From: Blasia pusilla
Lineage: Eukaryota > Marchantiophyta > Marchantiopsida > Blasiales
Assembly (NCBI GenBank): GCA_050084515.1
Contig: CM114273.1
Location: 7,564,001 to 7,628,000, forward strand
Direction of reading: 5' to 3'
DNA length: 64,000 nucleotides
Shown: positions 1-10,699 of the stretch, one piece after another
How the letters are laid out: each line of letters opens with the position of its first letter
Numbering within the stretch: position 1 is the stretch's first letter
Program-made: the position numbers and the translations under genes
The notes under the pieces: model-generated
The model's input: the letters and a program-made list of their open reading frames with translations, nothing else
The model's database searches: none
Told to the model about the DNA's origin: nothing

Positions 1-710
1 GGAGAGGGTGCTTCTTATGAACACCTCCCCTACGTTGAGAGATGTTTTTAGGACCGCTGAGAACATTGAGCGCAACATGGCGGAGGAGAGCATAGCCACC
101 AAGGGTTCTGGGCGAGAGAAGTCGCGATTGTCTGCCCCACTTGTGCAGCTACGTGGACTCCGAGATAGGTTGATTGTGGCACCACAAGCTCAGGGAGGAT
201 ACCGAGAGGCCGTGCCATAGAGACCTGCATCTTCATATGCGGTTCAACAGCAACCTCCTACTATCACTTGTTGGTCATGTGGTGGAGCCCATCATCAGCG
301 CGATTGCACTCGTTAGGGTCATGGACATGTGCCTTAGCATGGAGGAGGAGATGGTGTTGCACCAGGAGGTTATCATTGTGACTAGTGTCAGAGGTATGGT
401 CATACACGCGCCAGATGTTTTAGTTTCCATCCTGAGTTACGTCCGGACCGAGGGCCAAAGAGGGCACGAGAGCGAGTAGCCGGTCCTGGTGGGCCTAGAG
501 ATTGTGCACCAGGTGGTCCCGTTAGGGGACGAGGAGTTGGAGTCGCCCGACACGGTGATGGAGCTGCCCATGGAGGAGGTAGAGTCCTACCACCTAGATG
601 CATCCAGGGAGATGCCGGGCGTGAGGCTAGGATGGCTGCTCACATACATCAGCTACAGGAGCAGATTGCCGCTATGGTATTGAGATTACCCGATGCCAGA
701 TCCGTGGCAT
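1..710 (+). pseudogene. gag fragment with CCHC zinc knuckle
   Basis: Broken reading frames resemble the nucleocapsid end of a gypsy gag. A zinc knuckle of the form C-x2-C-x3-H-x4-C (CWSCGGAHHQRDC) is encoded at 269-307, in a different frame from the 70-codon open frame that precedes it, so at least one frameshift has occurred. The frame after it is interrupted by several stops. Near 625-675 a short helix-like stretch (AAHIHQLQEQIAAMV) is readable. The gag start lies outside the window. The knuckle is convincing; the limits of gag are inferred from its position ahead of protease. Confidence 0.6.
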
Positions 711-1359
711 CGACATCATATCGAGCAGCCAGAGATATGGAGTTGTCCTAGTTGGATGTGCGGGGTTGCCTAGATGGAGGCAGCCTCAGTTGTGACACGT
801 GGAGCAGCCGCAAAGTTGGATCCACACCAAGGGGAAGCCTAGGCTAGGCTTCCTCAGTCTTTCATGTTGTCCGAGGCGATGAGGACCCCATCGATGGGTC
901 CTGATGAGAGTTCCTAGAGAGTTGGTGATGTTGTTGGTGTGCAAGCACGGAGGGCGATGGGAGAAGCGAGTGCGATGACTCCTATCGTTGATGCTCAAGA
1001 GGGGCATGTGTCGAGCACGTTGTTGGGGGCGGCCACCATTGTGTACCGCGCTCCTTTATTTTTTTCTTCCGATGTTATGACGTTGGGGGGTATGTCCGCC
1101 GAGGCTTTTCGGCTGGCCGCTATGCTATATGAGTGTGGAGTTGGAGTTCATGCATCACATTCACAGGTGATTGCAGAGGAGGTGATGGACCTGCCCTTGG
1201 AGCTGATGCTTTGGCCGTCCACGTTAGATTCATGGTAGGCTGCGGCTGCTAGGATGGCAGAGATGCCCACTAGACCCGCGATAGAGCGTGCCATGGCTTC
1301 TCCTAGTGTTGTGTTGCTGGATAACCAAGGAGAGGTCTTCCAGTTGGTGAGTCCAGGAG

Positions 1360-1700
1360 CTAGAGCTTTTAGTCCGTAGCGCATCTTGTTGGATTCAGGA
1401 GCGCAACCCCTGATGTTGGGGAAAGCGTCATTCAAAGGATTGGGCTTGACGAGAGCCGATGTGGAGCGTTGTCCATTCCGGATACAGACATCCTTGGGTG
1501 GAGCGAGTACCACACAATATATCACCCGATAGGAGGTTGTGGTGAGGATTTTCCCGGGACATCCTATAGATGAGTCCGTGGTGCGAGCCAAGGCGATAGT
1601 GACTGATGCAAAGTCCTACGACCTCTTGGTTGGTGGAGCAATGCTATACCCGATGGGGTTTGCCCTGGATTATTGGGAGGAGTCAGCGTCCTCCAAACCA
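1360..1700 (+). pseudogene. Retroviral-type aspartic protease fragment
   Basis: The plus strand encodes RILLDSGAQPLMLGKAS, a typical retropepsin active-site block with the D-S-G-A motif at 1392-1403. Downstream, DLLVGGAMLYPMGFALDYW resembles the conserved end of gypsy proteases. A TAG stands just ahead of the block. The residues needed for activity are visible in this half, but the surrounding frame is broken, so this is a dead copy of the protease domain of the pol polyprotein. Confidence 0.65.
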
Positions 1701-2048
1701 AGATGGTAGTCTAGTGATGGGTGCCTTAGCTCATTACCCGTTTGATTCACATGTGCAGTGATTGAGCAACGGCCAGGAGAGATGGCGACCTTAGCAGCAT
1801 TTAGCAGTGCCATCACTTGGCCTAGTGATTTGATTGAGGGACATGTCCATATAGAGGATACTCCCGTTCTTGACATTTCTATGGAGAGGAGTGTTATGGT
1901 AGCCGCATCATTCCGTGGAGGAGAGGTGCCGTTGTGGGGCTCGATTGAGGAGCTTCGACGATTGGCCGATGAGCATGCGTAGACCGCGTGGAGCGAGGCG
2001 TTTGCACCGGAGCGTGACGGGTTTGAGGAACCCGAGGTAGCAAGGAGT

Positions 2049-2290
2049 GCTACGATGATACCCTTGGATACCACACCCATTGTGTGGTGTACCTCAGAAG
2101 AGGGTATTTGAGTGTTAGATCTCTTTGGAGGGATCAACACCGGGTTAGCTGTTGTTTTGCAGGGAGGAGTGCGAGTACAGCGTTACATGTATCTGGAGAG
2201 TGATGATGTTGCGAGGCATGTCTCACTACGACAAATGGCGCAGTTACGCCTACGTTTTCCCGACTTATTGTCTGCGTCCGCGATACAGGG
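2049..2290 (+). pseudogene. DNMT3-like C5 cytosine methyltransferase N-terminal fragment inside the gypsy element
   Basis: After a TGA at 2109-2111 the frame reads VLDLFGGINTGLAVVLQGG and then VRVQRYMYLESDDVARHV. The first piece is the S-adenosylmethionine-binding motif I of C5 cytosine methyltransferases (DLFxGxxTGL, closest in style to DNMT3 enzymes). The second matches the following strand that carries the acidic residue contacting the cofactor. Roughly 60 residues are readable up to about 2285, where the frame breaks and RNase H begins, so the catalytic Pro-Cys motif IV and everything after it are absent. Retrotransposon-borne cytosine methyltransferases are known from a few eukaryotes such as charophyte algae and dinoflagellates. 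The domain call rests on motif I and its context only. Confidence 0.6.
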
Positions 2291-2515
2291 GTCTTGTGGA
2301 CTGTCACATATTTCAGGTATTACTTATTCGGCAACCCCTTTACCATCATCATTGATCATCAACCACTGAAGTGGTTGATGGAGTCCGACAAGCTTAGAGG
2401 GAAGCTTGCGAGATGGACTCTGTTGTTGCAGGAGTATAATTTTCAGGTGGTACATAGACCTGGGACGCTCAACCAAGATGCAAATGGGTTGAGTCGTAAC
2501 CCATGCCCGAGTTAG
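2291..2515 (+). pseudogene. RNase H domain of gypsy pol
   Basis: The frame encodes FRYYLFGNPFTIIIDHQPLK, then WLMESDKLRGKLARW and VVHRPGTLNQDANGLSR, the standard sequence of the Ty3/gypsy RNase H domain (strand, the DHQPLKWL block, and the terminal D of the DALSR-type motif). This domain removes the RNA template during reverse transcription. Its N-terminal part and the whole reverse transcriptase upstream are missing. It ends at a TAG. Confidence 0.85.
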
Positions 2516-2715
2516 CAAGATGCGACTAGAGCTCAATGGCATGGAGAGAGTGATGAGGAGTCAGTGCGAGGATGGCACGCGTCAGCCTATTTAGGCATGT
2601 TGGCTATGGAGAGCCAGAGTGTGGAGACTTCGATGGCGAGGTCTAGTGGAGAGTTCTTGGATCCCGAGGCTAGTGAGGAGATGACAAGTGGCCGAGATAT
2701 TCATGATGATGGAGT

Positions 2716-3530
2716 AGTCTTGGGTGTTTGGATTTTGCAAGACCTTTGCCTTTGACGAAGCATCACAGTCGTTATGTGTTGCTGATGGTCGAGCACTTCT
2801 CGAAGTGGATCCAGTTGGTTGCATTGCCTGACAAAGTGAGTGAGGGAGTAGCGTATGCCTTCCTAGATCGAGTGTTGAGTCATTATGGCGCACCGGCTAA
2901 GGTGTTGACAGACCAGGATACTGAGTTTCGCAGTGAGTTCCGGGCCTTGTGTGATGAGGCGATGATCGACCACCGCACGACTTTGTGAGATCACCCCGAG
3001 GCGGATGGATTATCGGAGAGAGTTGTGCAGACGATGAAGAGGGGTTTATGCAAGTATGGCTTGCAGAGAGGTCACCTAGGAGATTGGGACCTCCAGTTTC
3101 CGTGGTTGGCGATGGGATGTAGATTCAACAAGCAGGCATCCTTAGTGTCCCTTTCACCGTACTTGCTACTTTATGGCCGAGAGCTAGATTTACCTGCGGC
3201 CATTCGTCAAGATGTTGGTGAGATGGACCTTGATGATCCAGATGTATGGATGCGAGCATGTTCTCAGAGGGCTAAGTTATTTTGGCAAGTGATGCCCATG
3301 GCGTTCGAGAACTTGGCGATTGCGTAGCATCGGGATACGTTGAGGTATACGACTATTCGGGGTGGTGGTTATCGACCAACTATCCGGAGGTTTCATAAGG
3401 GAGATTATGTCTTCTTGCAGCAGACGGCATCGACGAGGTTGGATGTGATTGTAGGACGCACTATCTTGAGAGTGCGTGACGTTTTGCCATCCGGTGTTCT
3501 CTTGCTGGAGGGACGCGATGGTATGGTATG
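2716..3530 (+). pseudogene. Integrase (DDE) of gypsy pol
   Basis: The integrase core is readable: MDFARPLPLTKHHSRYVLL carries the first catalytic Asp, VLTDQDTEFRSEF the second, and HPEADGLSERVVQTMKRG the catalytic Glu. Next come the usual PYLLLYGRELDLPA block and the C-terminal barrel-like region (RRFHKGDYVFLQQ, ILRVRDVLPSGVLLLEGRDG). Integrase joins element cDNA to host DNA. The copy is dead: TGA at about 2986-2988 just before the Glu block (where Arg or Ser is usual), TAG at 3325-3327 and TGA at 3529-3531 interrupt one frame. Two of these stops are sense codons in the second copy near 63.4-63.6 kb. Confidence 0.88.
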
Positions 3531-3540
3531 AAAGGACCAT

Positions 3541-3765
3541 GTGCGTAATTGTGCGCCATGTCACCTTCCTAACATTGATGGTATAGTAGATTCAAGCTTA
3601 GCAATAGTTCCTGCAGGCTTGCGTTGTATGTTGTGTGGTTGTGCCCGTGGTGCGGCCACGATGCTAGTTTGTGATGGATGTTCGAGAGGTTGGCATATGG
3701 CATGTCTGACGCCACCTCTCACTAGGGTTCCTCGGGGACGATGGATGTGTCCCAGATGTACATAG
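3541..3765 (+). pseudogene. PHD finger at the C-terminus of gypsy integrase
   Basis: Directly after the integrase tail the same frame encodes a complete Cys4-His-Cys3 PHD finger. The ligands are in CMLC, CDGC, GWHMAC and WMCPRC, with the conserved Trp two residues before the final Cys pair. PHD fingers bind histone H3 tails. In plant gypsy elements this position is often taken by a chromodomain, so the finger may have served in target choice; that is inference. It is separated from the integrase only by the TGA at 3529-3531, a Trp codon in the second copy, so it was originally one polyprotein. The frame stops at 3763-3765. Confidence 0.82.
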
Positions 3766-3952
3766 AGGAGATACTAGGTAGGTTTCGATTCCGACTTTTT
3801 CTGTGACATGGATGATAGGAAGGCGACTAACGATGGGGCCACATGAGCACCTGGCCTTTCTGCTCTTAGCGTCTTAGAGATCTATGTCATGGTAGGTAGG
3901 GATAGAGGGCTATCTGGAGTTAGAGGGACCTAACCACCAACTAGGGGGCGAT

Positions 3953-4719
3953 TGGAGATATTTTAGTACTTCTTGTCTGGTTGTTTGGATGTCATGAGTT
4001 AGCATGGGATTGTGCGTGCTTGTGTGTGTGTTCGGTGACAGGGATGTATGTTGTGTAGCGATGTGTATGCGCACGACAACTGTCACGTATTTTAGGATAG
4101 ATCGATGAGATCTAGTAGAACGCCTTCATAAGTAGTGGGGGACAAGCTCAGTAGGTCGAGGATGACCTATTGAGGCCCCGGGAAACCTAAGAGAGCAGGC
4201 TTCCCCTTCGTTTTGGCTCATTTGGAGCCATATTGAGGAACTTACTACTTTAGGAAGTACCATTTTGAGTATATGATTGAATTTATATTTTTGGTAAGTG
4301 ACCATTGACCTCCTACGTCAGGTCAAGAGCCAAGAAGGTGATTTGGGAGAATAGGTTATCATGGAGAGAGCTTGGGAGAGGGGAGGGGTATACCTCAAGG
4401 AGAGAGAGCTTAAGAGCTCATTCTCTCTTTGTGGAACCTCTTGGCATAAGGCGGCGGAGCTATGGCCCTTGCCTTGTGCGTGTAACCCAAGCCTCTCATT
4501 CGGAGAGTGGGTTTGGTTTGACATAAGAGAGAGTGCACACCTTTGAGAGCTATGGTGTGAGATGGTGTAGAGAGAGATTGGATCTTACTTTATTGGAGAT
4601 ATTTTAGTACTTCTTGTCTCGTTGTTTGGATGCCATGAGTTAGCATGGGATCGTGTGTGTTTGTGTGTGTGTTCGGTGACAGCGATGTATATTGTGTAGC
4701 GATGTGTATGCGCACGACA
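3953..4719 (+). repeat. LTR-like sequence: 126-bp block, 639-bp LTR ending in the same block
   Basis: A block of about 126 bp (3953-4078, TGGAGATATT to GCACGACA) recurs at 4594-4719. The unit 4081-4719 starts TGTCACG and ends CGACA, the TG..CA ends of an LTR, and matches the isolated copy at 20593-21230 end to end, so it is best read as one LTR. The extra upstream block would then be the tail of a second, 5'-truncated LTR placed head to tail with a 2-bp spacer, or an internal copy of the LTR end. It lies directly after the gypsy element. No target duplication flanks it. Confidence 0.65.
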
Positions 4720-7700
4720 TGTGTGAGATCAAATATTTTTCCTTAATTACTATACTACACTAGATTACTTTGCCTATGGTTCTACTTCATCACCATGTTC
4801 TCATCCAAAACTTGGATAGAAAATTTTGGTCCTTTCAATCATCTTTGTGTGATTTTTTTTGTACCCAATCTTTTCGCTGGTTGGTTGGTGGAAGGGCATC
4901 AACTTCACGGAAAGGGCACTTTTTTGCATGTGTGATTTGTCTTTGTCTTCATTGCACATGGGGGTATTTTGTTGTTCCTTAAACACTTTGGAACGCTTGG
5001 AATCTTCTTTGATTTATCATTTCAATTTGGGTGGAGAGATACATCTACTTCATTGTAACAATTTTTAACAAAATATAATCTATATAATGTAAAAATATGA
5101 ATCTAAGTGAAAAAGCACCAATTTCCTCCCCAAAAATGACAAAAACATGCGAGTAACGTGCAACATATCCCAAAAAAAAGATGTGGAAAAAACTTGTGAT
5201 GTAAAATAGTATTCGCATTTGCACTTCCTAATTAATGTGGTTTTTAAACTTCATCAACAAAATTGAAATATTTTTAATAGAAATTTCTCATGAGTATTTA
5301 GACTATGGAATGAACATATGTGGTGAATTTTTTTCACCTTTTCAAAGACTTCTTACAATCTTTGTAAGGAGATAATTTCCAAGTTTTCTTTTGCACTTGT
5401 CTTTCATCATAAGAATTTTTTTTCCATAATACCCATGAGAAATTCATATTACTCGAGTTGTTATTCAAAACACATAATTTCCACTTCTCGTGCATTTAAT
5501 GCACATAGAAGCATCCTAATAACGAGCATGAAGGCTCAAAATCCTAAGAAAAACTCGAGGCCTTATGAGATTATGTGCTCTAATTAGAGTTATGGTAGTT
5601 TGAATTTCCGTGGCGAAATATGGAAAAGATCTAAGGTTTTTCTTCATTTTGGCAATTGGATGAAGGTATGAGGTCTCAAAGTTTTAACAAAAAAAAGGGG
5701 AAGCACATAATATCTCTCATCCATGCATTCTTTTTTGGGACATAATGCATAAATCCCTAAATTTCCAAAAAAATCAAAATAGAAGTGATTTTTTTAAAAT
5801 TTTGATTTAGTTTTTATTCAATCAATTTTAGATTAAACGGAGCTCCTTGAACTCCCCCAGAATATGAAACCCTCTCAATCATCCCCCTCAACTTCAAATG
5901 TAGCATAAATGTTGCTTGTTCTGTATCCATCCAATTGGGAAAGGTAGAAGTGCCACTTCATCGGAAGAGAAGATATGAACTCATGAGGAAAGACAAGGTT
6001 TTCCTCATATCTACCTTTAAGATAACAAAGAGAAATCGGAGGTTGGCTGGACTAAAAATATGAAACTTGAAATTTTAATTTTGTAAATGATTCTTATACA
6101 TGTGGGATGTTTAGGAGTTGTGAGCCAGAGAAGCCTTAGGTAGCAAACTTAGTTAACTTATTTTATAGGTTAGGTTAGTTCCAAGGAACTAATGTAGGCT
6201 CATCGAAGAGGAGATGCTAAATGATGGTAAGTGTTGAAAGCGAAAACTTAAGAATTAAGCCAAACAAGGAATTGCGGGTTAGCTACCCCAACGCAATTCA
6301 GTGACAAGGAGTCGGCTTCCCAAAAAGACTTGACGTTAGAAGGCTTTGTTGATGAGGGCATCAACCTCTAAAGAGGGAGTGTTGTGACCCTCATAACCAA
6401 ACGAGTGCCAAGCAAAATATCCGAACTCTAACGAGGTCACCCTAAGATGGTTTGTGCATTCGATTGGTCTCTTGGAAGAGACGCAAGAGACACAAGAGAT
6501 GAAACACGAACAAGGTTGAGCGTTTCATGCCTTTATTGTCACGACTAGGAAACCTAGACCAGATGTGAGCCAAGACTTGAGAGGAGTCAAGTCTAGGGAA
6601 GTTGGTTGTTAAAGAGGTGAGGACCAGATTTGGAACGTGACTAGCGTTTGAGATTTCGATTGTACTTTGGACCATAACTTTTAGTTTGGAGATATATTTA
6701 ATTTGGGACAAGTAAGGTGGCATTGGAAAGCTTATTCAAAGTTGGTTCAAACGCACTAAAGACCTTAGCAAATGCACAAGCAGAGGTTGAGATATTGGCC
6801 AAAAATAACTATATCGGGAGTCGGGCTAAGGGCCAGAAAGAGGAGCCCGAGTGTCTCTTCCCCAAAGTTAGGGAGAAGGAGGAGATCCCCATAAATACTA
6901 GTAGGGGGGATTTCTCCAAGTTAAGAGTGTTTGGGACTCGAATCCCACCTTGGGGCGCCGCGGGAGGACTCAAGGGTATGGAATGGATTGGGAGTTTTGG
7001 CGTTGGGATTCAAAACCCAAACCAAGTCCAATAAAATGGATTTCGAAGGTCCATATTGGATTCCAACCTGTGATTCATTTAGTTGGGTCTACATTTGGGG
7101 GCTCATGCGAGGTCCATTGGACATTTGAGACCGCGAGGCACGCAAACGCCATTTTAGGTGTCTGGACTAACCAGAAAGTTTATCCTTTCCCATGTGGGAA
7201 GCTAGGAATTAAGAAAGGTTAAGGTTGATGAGGTGTCAAATGGAGAACTTGGTAGGTTGGAGGGCCGATTGACCCAAACCAGACTAACGTGAGTGTGTTT
7301 GGGTGCAGATCGGAAACGAGAGCATGTCCTACTGAACATACGCTTCTGCAACTCTAAAGATTGATGTTCAAGAGGAGTAGGCGCACGACAAATTAGTCTT
7401 ACATTGATGTCATGGGCCATAGTGAATTATTTATTTATGTTTATGAAATCAAATATAACATTGTGGGATTCTCCTCACATAGTTCCAATTCTGTTGGTAG
7501 TCATCTTAATGCTATATTACTTTATGTAAGTCTAGCTTTCTTCTTAGTTGTGAATGGATTTTTAACTTAAGATATTGATGAAAATGGCTGAAAAGATATG
7601 TAATGAAAAATAATTTTATCTTAATTTTTAAAATATTCAAAAGAAATTGTTGGTAATTAAAATTCCCTCTTTATCAATTTTAAATAAATTTAATCACTGG

Positions 7701-8229
7701 AAAAAACTTTATAAGATTAATTTCATGAGGAAAAAATGAAAATTTAGATTTTTGGAGAAGGTTTAATTTGGGAAAGTAGACCTATATCTCTAATTCAGAT
7801 TAATTTCAAGAGTAAGTCATTTTCTTAATGCATTTGTCGAATAGTATCAATTTCTATGAGAGGGCCCTAATACACACTAAGGAGGCTCTTTTGCTTCATA
7901 TAGTTTTTCAACATCATCACATAACTTTAATGCATTCAAAGAAAAGAACACATGGATATCAATAGAGTGTTCTATCCATAAAGTTGATAAAAGTAGAGAT
8001 TATATAATCAAATTTTGTTCCTGAACCTGCAAACAACTATGTGAGTTATCCTCACAACAAACTTAAACTTGTTTGATGGAATCATTACATTAAGATGATA
8101 TCTACTAGAAACCCTAAGTAAACTAGCTAGTTCATTTAGAATTTAAGACCCTTAGAATAAGGGCATATATTATGGATAATTTTTTTCAATCCACCCCTTT
8201 CTTTCAAGATGTCCACTCCTTCCATTCCA
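4720..8229. other. Intergenic DNA without recognised genes
   Basis: AT-rich DNA with only short chance reading frames. The 6.4-7.4 kb part is less AT-rich and contains open frames of up to about 105 codons (for example 6717-7034), but none shows a recognisable domain. It may be old transposon remains. I see no splice-consistent gene. Confidence 0.5.
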
Positions 8230-8705
8230 TATGTATAGTCGGGTTGCATGGAACGAACATGCCCAACCGGTCCCTCGCCCAGGTTTCCTTGCACCCCGAT
8301 GACCATGTTGCACATAGACAAAGTCCATGTCCATGTCCGTGCGGGCCCAACTACCCGCGGCTTGCTTGAGCTCAGGAATGGATGTGAGCTTAGCACGATA
8401 GAGGTCGAACGGATGTGCGGCTATGAGCCCGCATCAAGCCTGCGCACGGCCTGCACCAAGCCATGGTAGGCCTATAAGGCAGGTTGGATCCCCATTGGAC
8501 AAGATCAAGCCCACGCAAAGCCTGTGTAGGGCACGATACCAAATGGGTGTAGGCTAGCCGAGCCTGGATCTACATTACGGATGAGGCAAGCTCGAGTGCG
8601 AGCCGCCGGTACTTGGGCTTGCATGGACATGTCAGTGCTAGGAACGAACATAAGTATGCGGACATGGACATGGCGGTGAACATGGACTTTGTCCGTGTGC
8701 AACCT
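8230..8705. mobile_element. MITE-like element with long terminal inverted repeats (TTGCA family)
   Basis: The segment 8308-8702 has imperfect inverted ends: GTTGCACATAGACAAAGTCC at 8308 and the reverse complement of a very similar stretch at 8661-8702, ending GTGCAACC. An outer end at 8231 (GGTTGCATGGAACGAACATG) suggests a larger, nested version; the same outer end occurs inverted near 38220-38265. It encodes nothing. The same ends recur at 26.9, 28.5, 37-38 and 39.1 kb. Confidence 0.65.
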
Positions 8706-10570
8706 TGATGTATAGACTTGGAAGATAATTATGAATTGAATTTTTTGTATTACATCCTAAGCCTTTAGACACGATCCATAAATATTGATTTTATGACTCA
8801 TTAGAATATGGCGGGAAAATATTGAATTTTTGCAAATATCAAAATTAGGAGGTCAAAGTTAAGTTTGCTACTTTAGATGGAAAGTTGGGAGGTTAGTTGC
8901 TTCATTTTGTCCCAAAAGAAAGACTCATGCTTGACCATATCCCTTCAAGAAAAAATTCTTCTTAATAAGGCTACTTTCTAGTTTTCACTAAATGGTACCA
9001 TAACATGGTATCCAAGATCTTCATGTCATAAGAGGGATAAGTGAGCTTCAATCATCTTGTCCTCCCAAGAAGAATGAACTCTAATTTCCTTTCCCCAAGG
9101 AGAAAAATATCATGATGCAAAATGATATCAATATTTTTAGGAAACTATAACTTGGCCTCATTCAAAAACCATAACGTGCTACCCATGTTAATTTTATAAT
9201 ATTAAATGAATTAAAATTTCACCTTAGAATATGTTTGTTTACTAAGGTTAGCAAAGAAAAGCCCAATTTGATGTAGTTATCATGCTAACTTTGGACTATT
9301 TTATGACCATGGATTCTTACAAATTTCCATCGTTACAAGAATTTTCCACATATGCCTCATCATAAAATCTTTGAGTGTAAAAAATTGCAAGAAATTTTAC
9401 AAGTGTTGTACTTTTTGTGCTTGTGATTATCAATTGTCACATCTTAGTAGCAATTGTTTCTTGCAAATTAAAGAGAATTTTGGTGGTGCTTGCAAAGTGG
9501 CACCCTCACAAAAATCATAGCAATATTTAAGACTTTTTTGCAATTGACATAGCAAATATCAACACTCATATGAACCTTGAAACTCAGATGTAACTCCTTA
9601 TCCATTTCCTTAAAAAATAGGAAGTATTGTACAAGAAAGGAGCATGAAAACTACCAAACTATTCTCTTTGTTACACTTAACAAAAAAAAAAGTGGTATTG
9701 GGGTGAAGGACGAGACTATATGAACACAATGAATGACGTGGACATGACATAACACATCCATATGGAAGATAGGAATGAATGGAGTGGATAAGTGAGTATA
9801 TGGCATAGAGGGAAAATAAGCGACAAAGTGACACATGGCTTCTTGCGTCGCTTGGAGAGATGATGACATGCACAAGGTGGTAAATAAGAAGGAAAAATGA
9901 ATGGGATGGAAAGAAAAAAGGGAGCTAGGGTGGAAGACTAGAGCAGTTAATAAGAAAAACTGAGAACTCTAGATAGGATGGAAGGACAAAAGAAGAGAAG
10001 TTGTGGTCAGAGCCACATTGCCTATCAAAGCCAAACAAACCAAACATGCAATGGATATTGAAAGGAGTAACTTATACCATGGGTACAAAAGAAAAATATC
10101 CATTTATGTCAAATCCACATAGTCCATAATAAGAGTGGTATGATAGATTTATGGAGGGAATGAGTCAACTTACATACAAAGTTGAGAATGGACAAACAAT
10201 ATGGTAGGGCCAAGTCATATCATTTGTAGTCAAGGTAGATTACAAGGTAGAACTTAATTCATGGATTGTATGTATGTTGGTTAGTGAGTTTAGCTTACAA
10301 CTCATTTGAAGAACATCATATGTGCACCCACACATGTCACCCACCTTTAAATTCTTGTATCTAGTAGGGGAGGTTTTTAGTTTGTAGTTGTAAGGGTTTA
10401 TTGCGGTCTTCGTTCACATAATAAAGTACATATTAATATTAAGAGGAGACAATATATGCTAAGATGGTTTCCAAAGAAGAACATATTTCTACAATTTAAC
10501 TTTCCATGCATAGGTTATTGCAAAGTTATGGCAATCTTACATTCAAATCGAATTGCATCAATTAAAGGGT
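8706..10570. other. Intergenic DNA without recognised genes
   Basis: AT-rich sequence with no coding signature on either strand. The longest frames (about 87 codons, minus strand near 9.6-9.87 kb) are low-complexity and show no family resemblance. Confidence 0.5.
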
Positions 10571-10581
10571 GGATTGAGGGT

Positions 10582-10695
10582 GAAATCATTGGCTCTCACT
10601 AATAACAATCAAACTAATTATCCCACCCTCAATCTGCTCGTGGATTGAGGGTGGGATGATTAGTTTGATTTTTAGTAGTGAGAGCCAATGATTTC
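10582..10695. repeat. Near-perfect hairpin, 53-bp arms (foldback or miRNA-precursor-like)
   Basis: Arms 10582-10634 and 10643-10695 are reverse complements with 3 mismatches in 53 positions and an 8-nt loop. Such a structure is expected either of a small foldback/MITE element or of a young plant miRNA precursor. No flanking target duplication is evident. Which of the two it is cannot be told from sequence alone. Confidence 0.85.
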
Positions 10696-10699
10696 AAAC

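Larger units (their letters stand above)
1..4080 (+). mobile_element. Decayed Ty3/gypsy LTR retrotransposon with DNMT-like and PHD segments
   Basis: The whole stretch is one degenerate gypsy element read on the plus strand, cut on the left by the window edge. In order it shows a gag zinc knuckle (269-307), a DSGA aspartic protease motif (1392-1403), a DNMT3-like methyltransferase start (about 2049-2290), RNase H (2294-2515), integrase (2716-3530) and a PHD finger (3625-3765). These are followed by an untranslated 3' stretch ending in a short purine run near 3941-3951. Stops and frameshifts separate the blocks, so nothing is intact. The reverse transcriptase core expected between protease and RNase H is missing, apparently deleted near 2290 together with the rest of the methyltransferase. 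The block order and integrase-RNase H similarity make the gypsy assignment firm; the exact element ends are not. Confidence 0.88.
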
